Origin: Ktedonospora formicarum
GTDB taxonomy: Bacteria > Chloroflexota > Ktedonobacteria > Ktedonobacterales > Ktedonobacteraceae
Reading direction: 5' to 3'
Length of the DNA: 64,000 bases
NCBI RefSeq assembly: GCF_016587355.1
Contig: NZ_BNJF01000001.1
Coordinates: 620,001-684,000 of the forward strand
Position numbers and translations under genes: made by a program. This document shows positions 8,679 through 16,009 of the stretch, piece by piece; positions within the stretch are counted from its first letter, which is position 1, and each line of letters opens with the position of its first letter. The notes under the pieces were generated by a model. That model was given only the letters and a program-made list of their open reading frames with translations. It made no database searches and was not told the origin of the DNA.

Positions 8679-9005
8679 TTACCAGCGCGATCTATTGCTG
8701 TCGGAGTACTGCCTCTCGCGGGGCTGGTAGCAATCCTGGCAGTAGACAGGGCGATCTTCGCGGGGCTGGAATGGGACCATGGCCTCATTACCACAACTCG
8801 CGCAAGTCGCGGAGTACATGGGGCGCTGCTCGCGCTGGCGGAAACCGCCACGCTGTCCGCCATTAGCCTGTTTGCGGGCCGCGCGGCAAGATGGGCAACG
8901 GCTCGGGGTGTTGGTCAGGCCACGGCTGGCATAAAATTCCTGTTCACCGACAGTAAAAGTGAATTCCTGGTTGCAGTCGCGACAATACAGTGTCTGGTCA
9001 GTCAA
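8679..9005 (-). CDS. double zinc-ribbon protein
   Basis: This 108-residue protein has four CxxC pairs. The first zinc ribbon spans about residues 8-43 (YCRDC ... RCPSCRA, zf-trcl type). The second spans about 68-94 (TCASCGNEA ... VYCQDC), a CxxC-x17-CxxC-like module. The linker is Gly/Arg/Gln-rich, and the tail ends in Arg/Ser. Such ribbons are often nucleic-acid or ribosome associated, and the direct operon link to rpsU supports a translation-related role, but this is an inference. The start is TTG at 9005 with GAGAAAGAGAG upstream; no in-frame ATG gives the full first ribbon. A dispersed repeat lies 33 bases upstream. Confidence 0.8.
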   Translation of the reverse strand: MTDQTLYCRDCNQEFTFTVGEQEFYASRGLTNTPSRCPSCRAARKQANGGQRGGFRQREQRPMYSATCASCGNEAMVPFQPREDRPVYCQDCYQPRERQYSDSNRSRW

Positions 9006-9037
9006 TGAAAACTCTCTTTCTCATTCGCCACTATGAT

Positions 9038-9098
9038 CTTATGCGAAAACCAACACCGCTTTCGCGGCTAGCACTAGCGCGCTCAGGCTTTCCATAAG
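9038..9098 (-). repeat. dispersed GAAAACC inverted-end element, copy 1
   Basis: This 61-base element begins CTTATGCGAAAACC and ends GGCTTTCCATAAG, so its ends are inverted repeats. The interior is GC-rich and contains CGCGGCTAGC. Its reverse complement aligns nearly end to end with the copy at 62101-62162. It lies upstream of the zinc-ribbon/rpsU operon. Confidence 0.75.
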
Positions 9099-9253
9099 GA
9101 GAAGGCGGATTGAACATATCTTCCTGTATTGCGCACCATCACCTCGGTCAATTTCTCGGAGCAACAAAGCACTTTACAGTTTCTCCTAGTATAGCACACC
9201 GCGCTATTTTGCGCTAGAGGCTCTGACCAATTGGTAATGATATGTCGTATTCA

Positions 9254-10219
9254 TCACTTTCCTGAAGAAGAGGGTGATGCCATCGCGATTTTCACCATCC
9301 GTTCCCCTAGCCGCAACAAGACCTCGCGTAGCTCTGGCGGATCATGCACAACGAACGGCAGATCCAACATCATCAGGTACCGTGCCATACGCTCGATATC
9401 GTCGTGCTGCTCTTGAAACAAGACGCCTGAAGAAGTAGGGGTCAGCGTTCCATAGACAGTGCCCATCTTTTGTTGTACAGTCGCCAGATCCGTCTGGAAC
9501 TCTACCTCTATAGCCACGCTGGGAGCGGTATATTGTGCCTTTATAAAGGTTTCAAAATCAAAATCATCAGCCTTCTCAAACGTCTCTGAAAGGATTTCCA
9601 CCCGCTGTATCCGATCCAGGCGAAATACTCGATATCCCTGGCGCAAGCAGCAATACCCTCCAAGATACCAGCGCCCCTTCCAGCCAGTGATGCCATATGG
9701 CTCCACCTTGCGATGTGTAACTTCACCTTGTCTGGAACTATAATCCAGGGCAACACGCTGTGAGGCTTGAATTGCCCCACTCAGATCGATCAAGAGCGAG
9801 GCATCGGGTCGCGCCTGCTGGTTATGCGGAAAGAAGACGAGATGGGATGATACCGCTTCCAGGCGTTCCCGTGCTCGCGCAGGCAAGACACGCGACACTT
9901 TCGCCAACGCGCCCTCAATCGCGATGGGAGAGTGTTCAATCTCCAACCATGAGCTTGCGAGCAAACCAAGCATTATCGCGGTCGCTTCCTCCTCTGTAAA
10001 GATCAGTGGTGGTAGCTTAAAGCCTGGGCGCAAGCGATATCCTCCATGCCGTCCGATGTTGGCTTCAACGGGAATGCCAACGTCCTGAAGATGTGTAATG
10101 TAGCGGCGCACCGTCCGCACATCCGTCTCCAGGCGCGCCGCCAACTCTGGGCCACTAATATACGGCCTGGCCTGAAGCAGTTCTAGCACAGTCAGAACAC
10201 GGCTGGTGGGATGGTACAT
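9254..10219 (-). CDS. WYL-domain transcriptional regulator (YafY/PafC type)
   Basis: This 321-residue regulator has an N-terminal HTH_11 winged helix, with ISGPELAARLETDVRTVRRYI at about residues 21-41. A C-terminal WYL domain contains the motif GWKGRWYLGGYC at about residues 180-191. WYL domains sense nucleic acids or small ligands and tune the attached DNA-binding domain. The ATG at 10219 follows GGAG at 7 bases. It is divergent from the small gene at 10534, separated by about 310 bases, and may act on that spacer. A second WYL regulator lies at 22221-23216. Confidence 0.88.
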   Translation of the reverse strand: MYHPTSRVLTVLELLQARPYISGPELAARLETDVRTVRRYITHLQDVGIPVEANIGRHGGYRLRPGFKLPPLIFTEEEATAIMLGLLASSWLEIEHSPIAIEGALAKVSRVLPARARERLEAVSSHLVFFPHNQQARPDASLLIDLSGAIQASQRVALDYSSRQGEVTHRKVEPYGITGWKGRWYLGGYCCLRQGYRVFRLDRIQRVEILSETFEKADDFDFETFIKAQYTAPSVAIEVEFQTDLATVQQKMGTVYGTLTPTSSGVLFQEQHDDIERMARYLMMLDLPFVVHDPPELREVLLRLGERMVKIAMASPSSSGK

Positions 10220-10533
10220 AGTAAGACTCCACTCACGACAAAGTTTGAAGGGTCACGCACATAAATAAAGGATTGGTTTCGCCCTTGTTCCTTAGCATAT
10301 GCCACATGGAGAAAATCAGTCTGTTTTCTGGTACCTTTGGCTAAAAACTAGCCCTGAAGTAAAACCCATGCAGTGCTATGCCGATACCAAGCAGTAATCA
10401 CATTCGATATCCGAGTTCCTTGAGATAGAGGAGAGACAATACCAGGCCTAGGTCTCTCATTTGCTGAGATGCAACACATACGCATCAGACCTGGCTCAAG
10501 GAGAAATAGTAGCCAAAGGGGTTGAATATTTAC
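10220..10533. other. intergenic region, divergent promoters
   Basis: This non-coding spacer lies between the WYL regulator (-) and a small hypothetical gene (+). A weak inverted repeat, CCAGG...TCT near 10443-10456 and AGACCTGG near 10487-10494, could form a leader hairpin. It does not match a riboswitch consensus I recognise. Confidence 0.4.
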
Positions 10534-10776
10534 ATGTACAAGGACACGCCCGAATTCCGCTTATTCGTTTACCGTCAGAACAGTTTCCAATACGGAACGC
10601 TAGTCGATGGCGGTGCCTACAAGCTTAATGAACAGGTAAAATTCGATGACGGTCGAGCACGAGGCACTATCGCCTGGAAGTATCAGGACCAGGAGCGCGG
10701 CCTGATCTATGTCATCGAAGACTATTCAGGCTACCCTTTTGAGGTCTGCGAGAGCGAGATTGTAAGCGAAGTCTAG
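10534..10776 (+). CDS. small conserved-looking hypothetical protein
   Basis: This 80-residue acidic protein has no domain I recognise. It reads as a compact beta-rich fold: a Tyr/Phe-rich start (FRLFVYRQNSFQYGTLVDGG), then alternating strands ending in GLIYVIEDYSGYPFEVCESE. The pattern is coding-like, with normal codon use and a GGGG purine stretch about 12 bases before the ATG at 10534. A TTG start at 10522 (84 residues) is also possible, but the purine stretch would then abut it. It could be an SH3-like or ligand-binding mini-domain, which is speculative. Confidence 0.6.
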   Translation: MYKDTPEFRLFVYRQNSFQYGTLVDGGAYKLNEQVKFDDGRARGTIAWKYQDQERGLIYVIEDYSGYPFEVCESEIVSEV

Positions 10777-10841
10777 AGGCAAAGTCATTACCCAGTCATG
10801 GTGGACGCGCTGCGACTTCATCTGTCTATCTGTAATGAAAG

Positions 10842-10882
10842 CGGCAAGCTCTCACGCCTGATGGAGGGGTGAGAGCTTGCCG
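10842..10882 (-). terminator. terminator hairpin downstream of the Gfo/Idh/MocA gene
   Basis: Perfect 14-base arms, CGGCAAGCTCTCAC (10842-10855) and GTGAGAGCTTGCCG (10869-10882), lie 26 bases past the stop of the minus-strand oxidoreductase. On that strand the stem is followed by CTTTCATT, a weak T-rich tail. Confidence 0.6.
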
Positions 10883-10908
10883 GGGGAAGCGTAGATATTA
10901 CTTACATA

Positions 10909-11931
10909 TTACGCGATCTCGACGGGCTGGCCCTTCTCAGCGGACTCGACAGCCGCGAACATCAGCGCCAGGGTGAATAGATTGTTCAACCCGGAAATGT
11001 CGGACGTTGTGCGCCCTTCACGAACAGCCTGAACGAAAGCATCAAGCGTACCATGCCGATCTTGCTTGGAGACGGTGGGCAGCTCTAGTTCATAGGCTTC
11101 CCCCTCCAAGGGTTGAATAGTCACGCTATCAGGCACCTCATCATCACGCGTCACCATAGAAATCGTGCCCTTGGCGCACTCGATGCGCCACTCACCGCCC
11201 CAACTCGTTCGGGTGGCAGGGCTTACCCAACTGCCGCGATAGTTCACTATCGCCCCACCATCAAATGTAATCGTCGCGGCTCCGGTTGAGGCCGCGTCAA
11301 AATTGCTCCAGGATGGATTCCAGGTCTGACAGGTGATGTGAGTGGGCTCCTGACCCAGGATCATACGCATCAGGTCAAAGTGGTGAATCGACATATCTAC
11401 CAGCAGGGGCTCCCAGATATGATAATGGCGATGGGTCTCTACGGGAGCGGTATTCGAATAGCGGCGGAAATCCAGGTATACCGAACCGACTTCCCCTAAC
11501 TCGCCCTTTTGCAGTAAGTCGCGCACAGCCTGGGCCGCTGGATAGAAGCGATAGTTCTGGCTGACAAAGAGCGTGCGCCGCTGCTGCTCCGCCAGTTCAA
11601 CAACCTCGCGAGCCTCGGCGATTGTTGGGCCAAATGGCTTTTCTACCAGCACATGCTTGCCAGCATTAAGCGCGGTTATCGCGAGTGGCAAATGGGCTCC
11701 CAACAGCGCCGTAATCAGAACGGCGTCCGCCTCAACCGTCGCCAACGCCTCCTCTAGCGTCGTAAAGCAGCGCTCAGGCGCGATATCAACTACGCCGCGA
11801 GCAAGTTCAAGCATGCCAGGATCGGTATCCACACACGCCACAAGCTCAATATCTTTATTCTTTGATACAACACTTTTCGCCCAATCACGCCCCCATCCGC
11901 CCAGACCAGCCTGTATAATACGTAATGTCAT
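10909..11931 (-). CDS. Gfo/Idh/MocA-family oxidoreductase
   Basis: This 340-residue cytoplasmic NAD(P)-dependent sugar or polyol dehydrogenase has an N-terminal Rossmann fold with IIQAGLGGWGRDWA at residues 5-18. The EKPFGPT motif carrying the conserved Lys is at about residues 97-103. A C-terminal alpha/beta substrate domain carries the family's H-x-x-x-H/D region, SIHHFDLMRMI. Substrates in this family include inositols, glucose, glucose-fructose and amino sugars; none can be assigned here. GGAGG precedes the ATG at 11931 by about 12 bases. It is divergent from the gamma-glutamyltransferase gene and stands alone. It is one of five paralogues in this window. Confidence 0.88.
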   Translation of the reverse strand: MTLRIIQAGLGGWGRDWAKSVVSKNKDIELVACVDTDPGMLELARGVVDIAPERCFTTLEEALATVEADAVLITALLGAHLPLAITALNAGKHVLVEKPFGPTIAEAREVVELAEQQRRTLFVSQNYRFYPAAQAVRDLLQKGELGEVGSVYLDFRRYSNTAPVETHRHYHIWEPLLVDMSIHHFDLMRMILGQEPTHITCQTWNPSWSNFDAASTGAATITFDGGAIVNYRGSWVSPATRTSWGGEWRIECAKGTISMVTRDDEVPDSVTIQPLEGEAYELELPTVSKQDRHGTLDAFVQAVREGRTTSDISGLNNLFTLALMFAAVESAEKGQPVEIA

Positions 11932-11960
11932 GGAACGATCTATCCTCCATACTTACTTCC

Positions 11961-12040
11961 CTATCCGAAAACCAGAACGCACCGTACCCCACATGGAGTC
12001 AGCGATGCCACACTCCCAAATGGGTTGGTTTTCGCATAAG
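11961..12040 (+). repeat. dispersed GAAAACC inverted-end element, copy 2
   Basis: The element begins CTATCCGAAAACC and ends GGTTTTCGCATAAG, which is followed by ACCTT as in other copies. The 80-base span is longer than copy 1 and its interior differs, so only the ends are conserved. Confidence 0.65.
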
Positions 12041-12224
12041 ACCTTCAAAATAGCAATGGTAGGCATTCGCTACCGATACGAATTAGTATATGCCAATTGA
12101 CAGACCTTATCAAACCAGGGTCCGATGGTACCCAATGTTGTCAATCCGCCTACCAGGCCCATGCAGAGACCGAATTAACGACTATTTTCTGATAAAAACC
12201 ACTCATTCTGCAGTCATCACCATC

Positions 12225-12247
12225 ACACTGCACCTGCCAGGCAGTGT
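12225..12247 (+). promoter_or_regulatory. candidate operator/promoter of the gamma-glutamyltransferase gene
   Basis: The inverted repeat ACACTGC (12225-12231) / GCAGTGT (12241-12247) is directly followed by AATATATAAG, which contains a TATAAG -10-like hexamer. A regulator bound here would overlap the promoter. This is an inference. Confidence 0.35.
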
Positions 12248-12304
12248 AATATATAAGATAGGCAACCTTTGTTGAGAGAGACATTCTAGATCAGGGAGGA
12301 TCAC

Positions 12305-13927
12305 ATGGCCTATTCAAGACTGGAAAACGTATTTCCTCAACATCGACCCGTTACGATGGCTCGCCGAGGCGTGGTCGCGGCACCGCACTATCTCGCCGCC
12401 GAGGCGGGCCTGGACATCCTCAAAGCGGGTGGCAATGCTATTGACGCGGCCATAGGGGCTAGCGCCATGCTCCAGGTAGTATACCCTTTTGTCTGTGGCC
12501 TGGGTGGCGACGTATTCATGCTAATTTATGACGCGCGAAGTGGGCAACTTCATGGTTTAAACGGGAGCGGACGCTCAGCGGCGACAGCCAGTATTGAGCG
12601 CTATCGCGAACTTGGCTTTACAAGCATGCCCCAACGCGGCGTCCACTCGGTAACGGTTCCCGGCTGCGCCAGTGGCTGGAACGAAGCCGCACAGCGCTTT
12701 GGTCGCCTGGGATTGGCTCGCGCCCTTGAACCCGCGATCTCTTACGCCGAGGAGGGCTTTGCCCTGGGGCCTGATTTGCGCTCAGCCCTGGACCGCGCCA
12801 GTGCCAGTGGTGAATATCATCGCTCCTGGCATACACACTTTCTTCCAGATGGAAGTGTTCCATCTCTGGGCTCAATCATTCGTTATCCAACGCTTGCTAA
12901 AACCTTACGCACAATCGCGCGCGAAGGAGTGGGGACTTTCTACCAGGGAGAGATCGCCGAACAGATAGCGGCCTTCTTCGCGCAAGAAGGTGGACTTATC
13001 ACACGCGAAGACCTTGCCGCCCATCGCAGTGATTGGGTCACCCCGCTCAGTGTTCCTTTCGGAGACCTCACTATTTACGAGCTACCACCCAACACCCAGG
13101 GAATTACCGCTCTCCAGATGCTAGGTATGCTGAACCACCTGCAAACAGGTGACTCACCACTCTCGCCTACGACGATCCACCACGCGGTGGAAGTCAAGAA
13201 ACTGGCCTTCGCAGACCGCGCAGCCTATCTCACCGATCCTGAGCATATGCGTGTGCATCCAACCAGTCTCATAGCCCCGGACTATCTCGCGGAAAGGGCG
13301 GCCCTGGTCGATCCACAACACGCGCAGGCGTCGCAAGCTCCTGGCAGCTTTACAGGCGACACCATTTATCTCTGCGCGGCAGACAGAGAGGGGAATGTGG
13401 TCTCGCTCATCCAGAGCAACTATATGGGCTTTGGTAGCGGCGTAGTGGTCGATGATACAGGCATCGTGCTCCAAAATCGAGGGGCCTACTTCTCGCTCGA
13501 TAGCACTGCCGCGAATGCCCTGGCTCCTCGCAAGCGCACGCTACACACGCTCATCCCATCCATGGCGACACGCGACGGTCGCCCGGTCATAGTCTTTGGA
13601 ACAATGGGGGGCGATGGGCAGGCCCAGACCCATCTCCAGGTCTATACAGCCATCGAACGCTATGGCCTCAACATTCAGCAAGCACTTGAGATGCCGCGCT
13701 GGATTCACGGAGCCACCTATGGAGGGGCGGAAGAGACATTGCTTATGGAAGGACGAGTGCCCACACAAACGCTACAGGCGCTCCGCGAGATGGGACACAT
13801 TGTAGAGGAGGGAGACCCATGGCTCACCACTATGGGCTATGCCCAGGGCATTATCATCGATCCCGTTACAGGCGTCATGCAAGGTGGGTCCGACCCACGC
13901 GCCGAGGGCATCGCGGCTGGCTGGTAA
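12305..13927 (+). CDS. ggt: gamma-glutamyltransferase family protein
   Basis: This 540-residue N-terminal nucleophile hydrolase transfers or hydrolyses gamma-glutamyl groups, for example from glutathione. It has the opening GVVAAPHYLAAEAGLDILKAGGNAIDA region, seen in parts at residues 23-49. The processing site is GDTIYLC, where Thr353 aligns with the catalytic Thr of the small subunit and is followed by the usual DREGN-V-SL stretch. GTMGGDGQAQTH near residue 436 matches the conserved GG-D/S segment. No signal peptide is seen, so a cytoplasmic location is likely, unlike secreted enterobacterial enzymes. GGGAGG precedes the ATG. Its stop is 21 bases from the convergent histidine kinase. Confidence 0.87.
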   Translation: MAYSRLENVFPQHRPVTMARRGVVAAPHYLAAEAGLDILKAGGNAIDAAIGASAMLQVVYPFVCGLGGDVFMLIYDARSGQLHGLNGSGRSAATASIERYRELGFTSMPQRGVHSVTVPGCASGWNEAAQRFGRLGLARALEPAISYAEEGFALGPDLRSALDRASASGEYHRSWHTHFLPDGSVPSLGSIIRYPTLAKTLRTIAREGVGTFYQGEIAEQIAAFFAQEGGLITREDLAAHRSDWVTPLSVPFGDLTIYELPPNTQGITALQMLGMLNHLQTGDSPLSPTTIHHAVEVKKLAFADRAAYLTDPEHMRVHPTSLIAPDYLAERAALVDPQHAQASQAPGSFTGDTIYLCAADREGNVVSLIQSNYMGFGSGVVVDDTGIVLQNRGAYFSLDSTAANALAPRKRTLHTLIPSMATRDGRPVIVFGTMGGDGQAQTHLQVYTAIERYGLNIQQALEMPRWIHGATYGGAEETLLMEGRVPTQTLQALREMGHIVEEGDPWLTTMGYAQGIIIDPVTGVMQGGSDPRAEGIAAGW

Positions 13928-13948
13928 CTACGCGACCTTGATGACCCA

Positions 13949-14998
13949 TTACGCGGAAACCAATGGGAGCCGAACCTGCACGCGAGTGCCCTGGTTCGGC
14001 TCACTATTAAGCGTGAGCTCTCCTCCCACCTTCTTCGCCCGCTCCTGCATGGAGCAGATACCTAGATGACCAGGGAACTTCTGGGTTGCATCAAAGCCGC
14101 GACCATCATCCTCTATCAGGAGACGAATCTCCTGATCCTCTCGCGCAAGGTGAAGTGTCACGCAATGGGCTCGTGCGTGCTTGACGATATTATGCAAGGC
14201 TTCCTGAGCAATACGATAGAGCGTGTACTTGATCTCCAACGAGAGATCAGGCTCTTCATCGAGGTGAGCCTCAACCGAGAGCCGATAGCGCGTGCGCATA
14301 ACCGCGATTTGCTTACTCAGCGCCGCGACCACGCCTTCCGCCTCCAGCGACTCAGGACGCAATTCAAAGATCAGGGCGCGCATCTCAGCCAATCCAGCTT
14401 CTGTGAGAGAAATAACATAGTCCAGCGAAGCCGTCGCCTGCTCTGGATCATCGACCAGGGCTTCCTGAGCTGTGTGCGCCCCCAAACTAATACCATAAAG
14501 CGCCTGAGAAACTGAATCGTGTAACTCGCGCGCCAGGCGTTGGCGCTCCTGAAGCGATGCCAATTCTTGAGCCTGCTCGTAGAGGCGGCGTAGCTCACGC
14601 TCGCGGCTATGAGCCTGCTCAGCTCGCATACGCAGGGCGGCAGCAAGCTGGCTTGTAATAACCGAGGCTATCAGAAAAACGACCAGCGTGAGCACATCTT
14701 CCGTCTTGAACACAGCCAGCGTAAAAACCGGAGGAACAAAAAAGAAGTCAAAGGCAAACACTGAGAGCAATGACATCAGGCAGGAAGCGTAGAGACCGCG
14801 TGTGCTTGCCAGCGCCAGAGCAATGAGCAGATAGAGCAGAGAGATAGTAGGAGTATGTGAATAGAGCCGCGCCAGGGCAATGACAGCCGAAATAAGGGCC
14901 GTCCCACCGAGAGCGAGAAGGCTATCAATCACTCTCCGGCTCCATTGGGGTTTGATGTGTCCATCTCGCACAGCAATGCGCTCAACGTATTTCACCAT
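13949..14998 (-). CDS. NarL-type sensor histidine kinase with DUF4118 membrane domain
   Basis: This 349-residue kinase has four hydrophobic segments (about residues 25-115) resembling the KdpD DUF4118 domain, including the FAFDFFFVPPVFTLAV motif. A coiled linker, a HisKA_3 dimerisation domain with phospho-acceptor His in RQRLARELHDSVSQAL, and a HATPase_c domain ending in DDGRGFD and GLGICSM-like GHLGICSMQERA follow. It phosphorylates the NarL-type regulator encoded just upstream. The start is the ATG at 14998 with AAGAGG nearby. A GTG immediately after the regulator stop (15052) would add 18 residues lacking a ribosome binding site. Confidence 0.88.
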   Translation of the reverse strand: MVKYVERIAVRDGHIKPQWSRRVIDSLLALGGTALISAVIALARLYSHTPTISLLYLLIALALASTRGLYASCLMSLLSVFAFDFFFVPPVFTLAVFKTEDVLTLVVFLIASVITSQLAAALRMRAEQAHSRERELRRLYEQAQELASLQERQRLARELHDSVSQALYGISLGAHTAQEALVDDPEQATASLDYVISLTEAGLAEMRALIFELRPESLEAEGVVAALSKQIAVMRTRYRLSVEAHLDEEPDLSLEIKYTLYRIAQEALHNIVKHARAHCVTLHLAREDQEIRLLIEDDGRGFDATQKFPGHLGICSMQERAKKVGGELTLNSEPNQGTRVQVRLPLVSA

Positions 14999-15052
14999 GG
15001 TCCTCTTTTCCTGCCACAGACGGCTACACTCAGACGAAAGAACGGCAGACAC

Positions 15053-15721
15053 TCACTGAGGACGCGCCTTCTTCTCAGGCTGATTCTTCGTATCCAGCAC
15101 CACAAGCCCAAGATGAAGAGCGCACAGAACGGCCTGAGTACGGCTTTGTACATGCAACTTCGCCAAGATATGCCGCACATGCACTTTGACAGTATCTTCT
15201 ACAATCTGGAGGTGGTTCGCGATCTCTTTATTAGCCTTGCCCTGAGCTAAGAGGCATAAAACGTCCTTCTCACGCTCCGTCAAGGACTCGGCGGGCGGCA
15301 GAGCTTGCACCTGGCGAACCAGGGAAGCCGAGACTTTCGGCGAGAGATGCACCTGACCTGATGCTGCCTCCTTGATAACCTTACGCAATTCCTGCGCCTG
15401 GGTATCTTTGAGCAGGTACCCGATGGCACCCGCCTTTATGGCATCAACGACGGTCGCACCCTCTAAGACACTTGTAAGAGCAATGATTTCTGTCTCTGGC
15501 AAAGCGCGGCGCAAGGCAGCCGTCGCGGCGATGCCATCCATAACCGGCATCAAAACGTCCATCAATACCACATCGGGACGCATCTCCATTGCCTGACGAA
15601 CCGCCTCTTCGCCATCTTCAGCCTCTCCAACAATCGCGATCTCCGGGTCTCGGCTCAGGAACATCCTCAGCCCCTCACGTACAACACTATGATCATCGGC
15701 GATCAACACCCGAATCACCAT
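15053..15721 (-). CDS. NarL/FixJ-family response regulator
   Basis: This 222-residue regulator has a receiver domain with acidic pocket Asp9/Asp10, phospho-acceptor Asp55 (VVLMDVLMP), conserved Thr/Ser (ALTS) and Lys (LLKDT). A LuxR-type HTH follows (LTEREKDVLCLLAQGKANKEIA, about residues 147-168). It pairs with the kinase encoded 54 bases downstream. The ATG at 15721 follows GAGGAGAAAG. A perfect NarL-type inverted repeat lies 28-45 bases upstream of its start, in the spacer shared with the divergent permease gene, suggesting autoregulation and control of the permease. Confidence 0.92.
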   Translation of the reverse strand: MVIRVLIADDHSVVREGLRMFLSRDPEIAIVGEAEDGEEAVRQAMEMRPDVVLMDVLMPVMDGIAATAALRRALPETEIIALTSVLEGATVVDAIKAGAIGYLLKDTQAQELRKVIKEAASGQVHLSPKVSASLVRQVQALPPAESLTEREKDVLCLLAQGKANKEIANHLQIVEDTVKVHVRHILAKLHVQSRTQAVLCALHLGLVVLDTKNQPEKKARPQ

Positions 15722-15748
15722 GAGCTTTCTCCTCTTAGGCGAGCCACC

Positions 15749-15766
15749 CTACTCCTTTAGGAGTAG
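15749..15766. promoter_or_regulatory. NarL-type 7-2-7 operator
   Basis: CTACTCCTTTAGGAGTAG has perfect 8-base arms with a 2-base centre. Its core, TACTCCT-TT-AGGAGTA, fits the enterobacterial NarL/NarP heptamer TACYYMT arranged 7-2-7. It sits in the 288-base divergent spacer between the regulator gene and the permease gene. Confidence 0.65.
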
Positions 15767-16009
15767 ACCGAAGTTACTCGCATGGACAATGTATTCCGCC
15801 ATTCAGGCTCCTATACTCACCCTTGTAGATAGGGCGCTTGAGGCGAGCGCGTACAGGTTTCTTTCCAAGTGTATCATAGACGCCCGACAGCGTGCCATTC
15901 ATTGACCTGAGGCGTTGTTAGCCGCCAAATCTATAACGCGTAGCAGTATAAATAAAGCACGCCTTGCGTCCTATCTCGTATTCGCCGCTGAATCGAAGAA
16001 GGGAACGTT

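Larger units (their letters stand above)
11932..12304. other. intergenic region with a dispersed element and a candidate operator
   Basis: The 373 bases hold a copy of the dispersed repeat (11961-12040) and the inverted repeat at 12225-12247. No reading frame with coding character is present. Confidence 0.5.

Noticed and set aside
10430..10500. Possible TPP riboswitch (CTGAGA and ACCTG words)
   Set aside because: The order and spacing of the conserved THI-box segments are absent, and the downstream gene is not thiamine-related.
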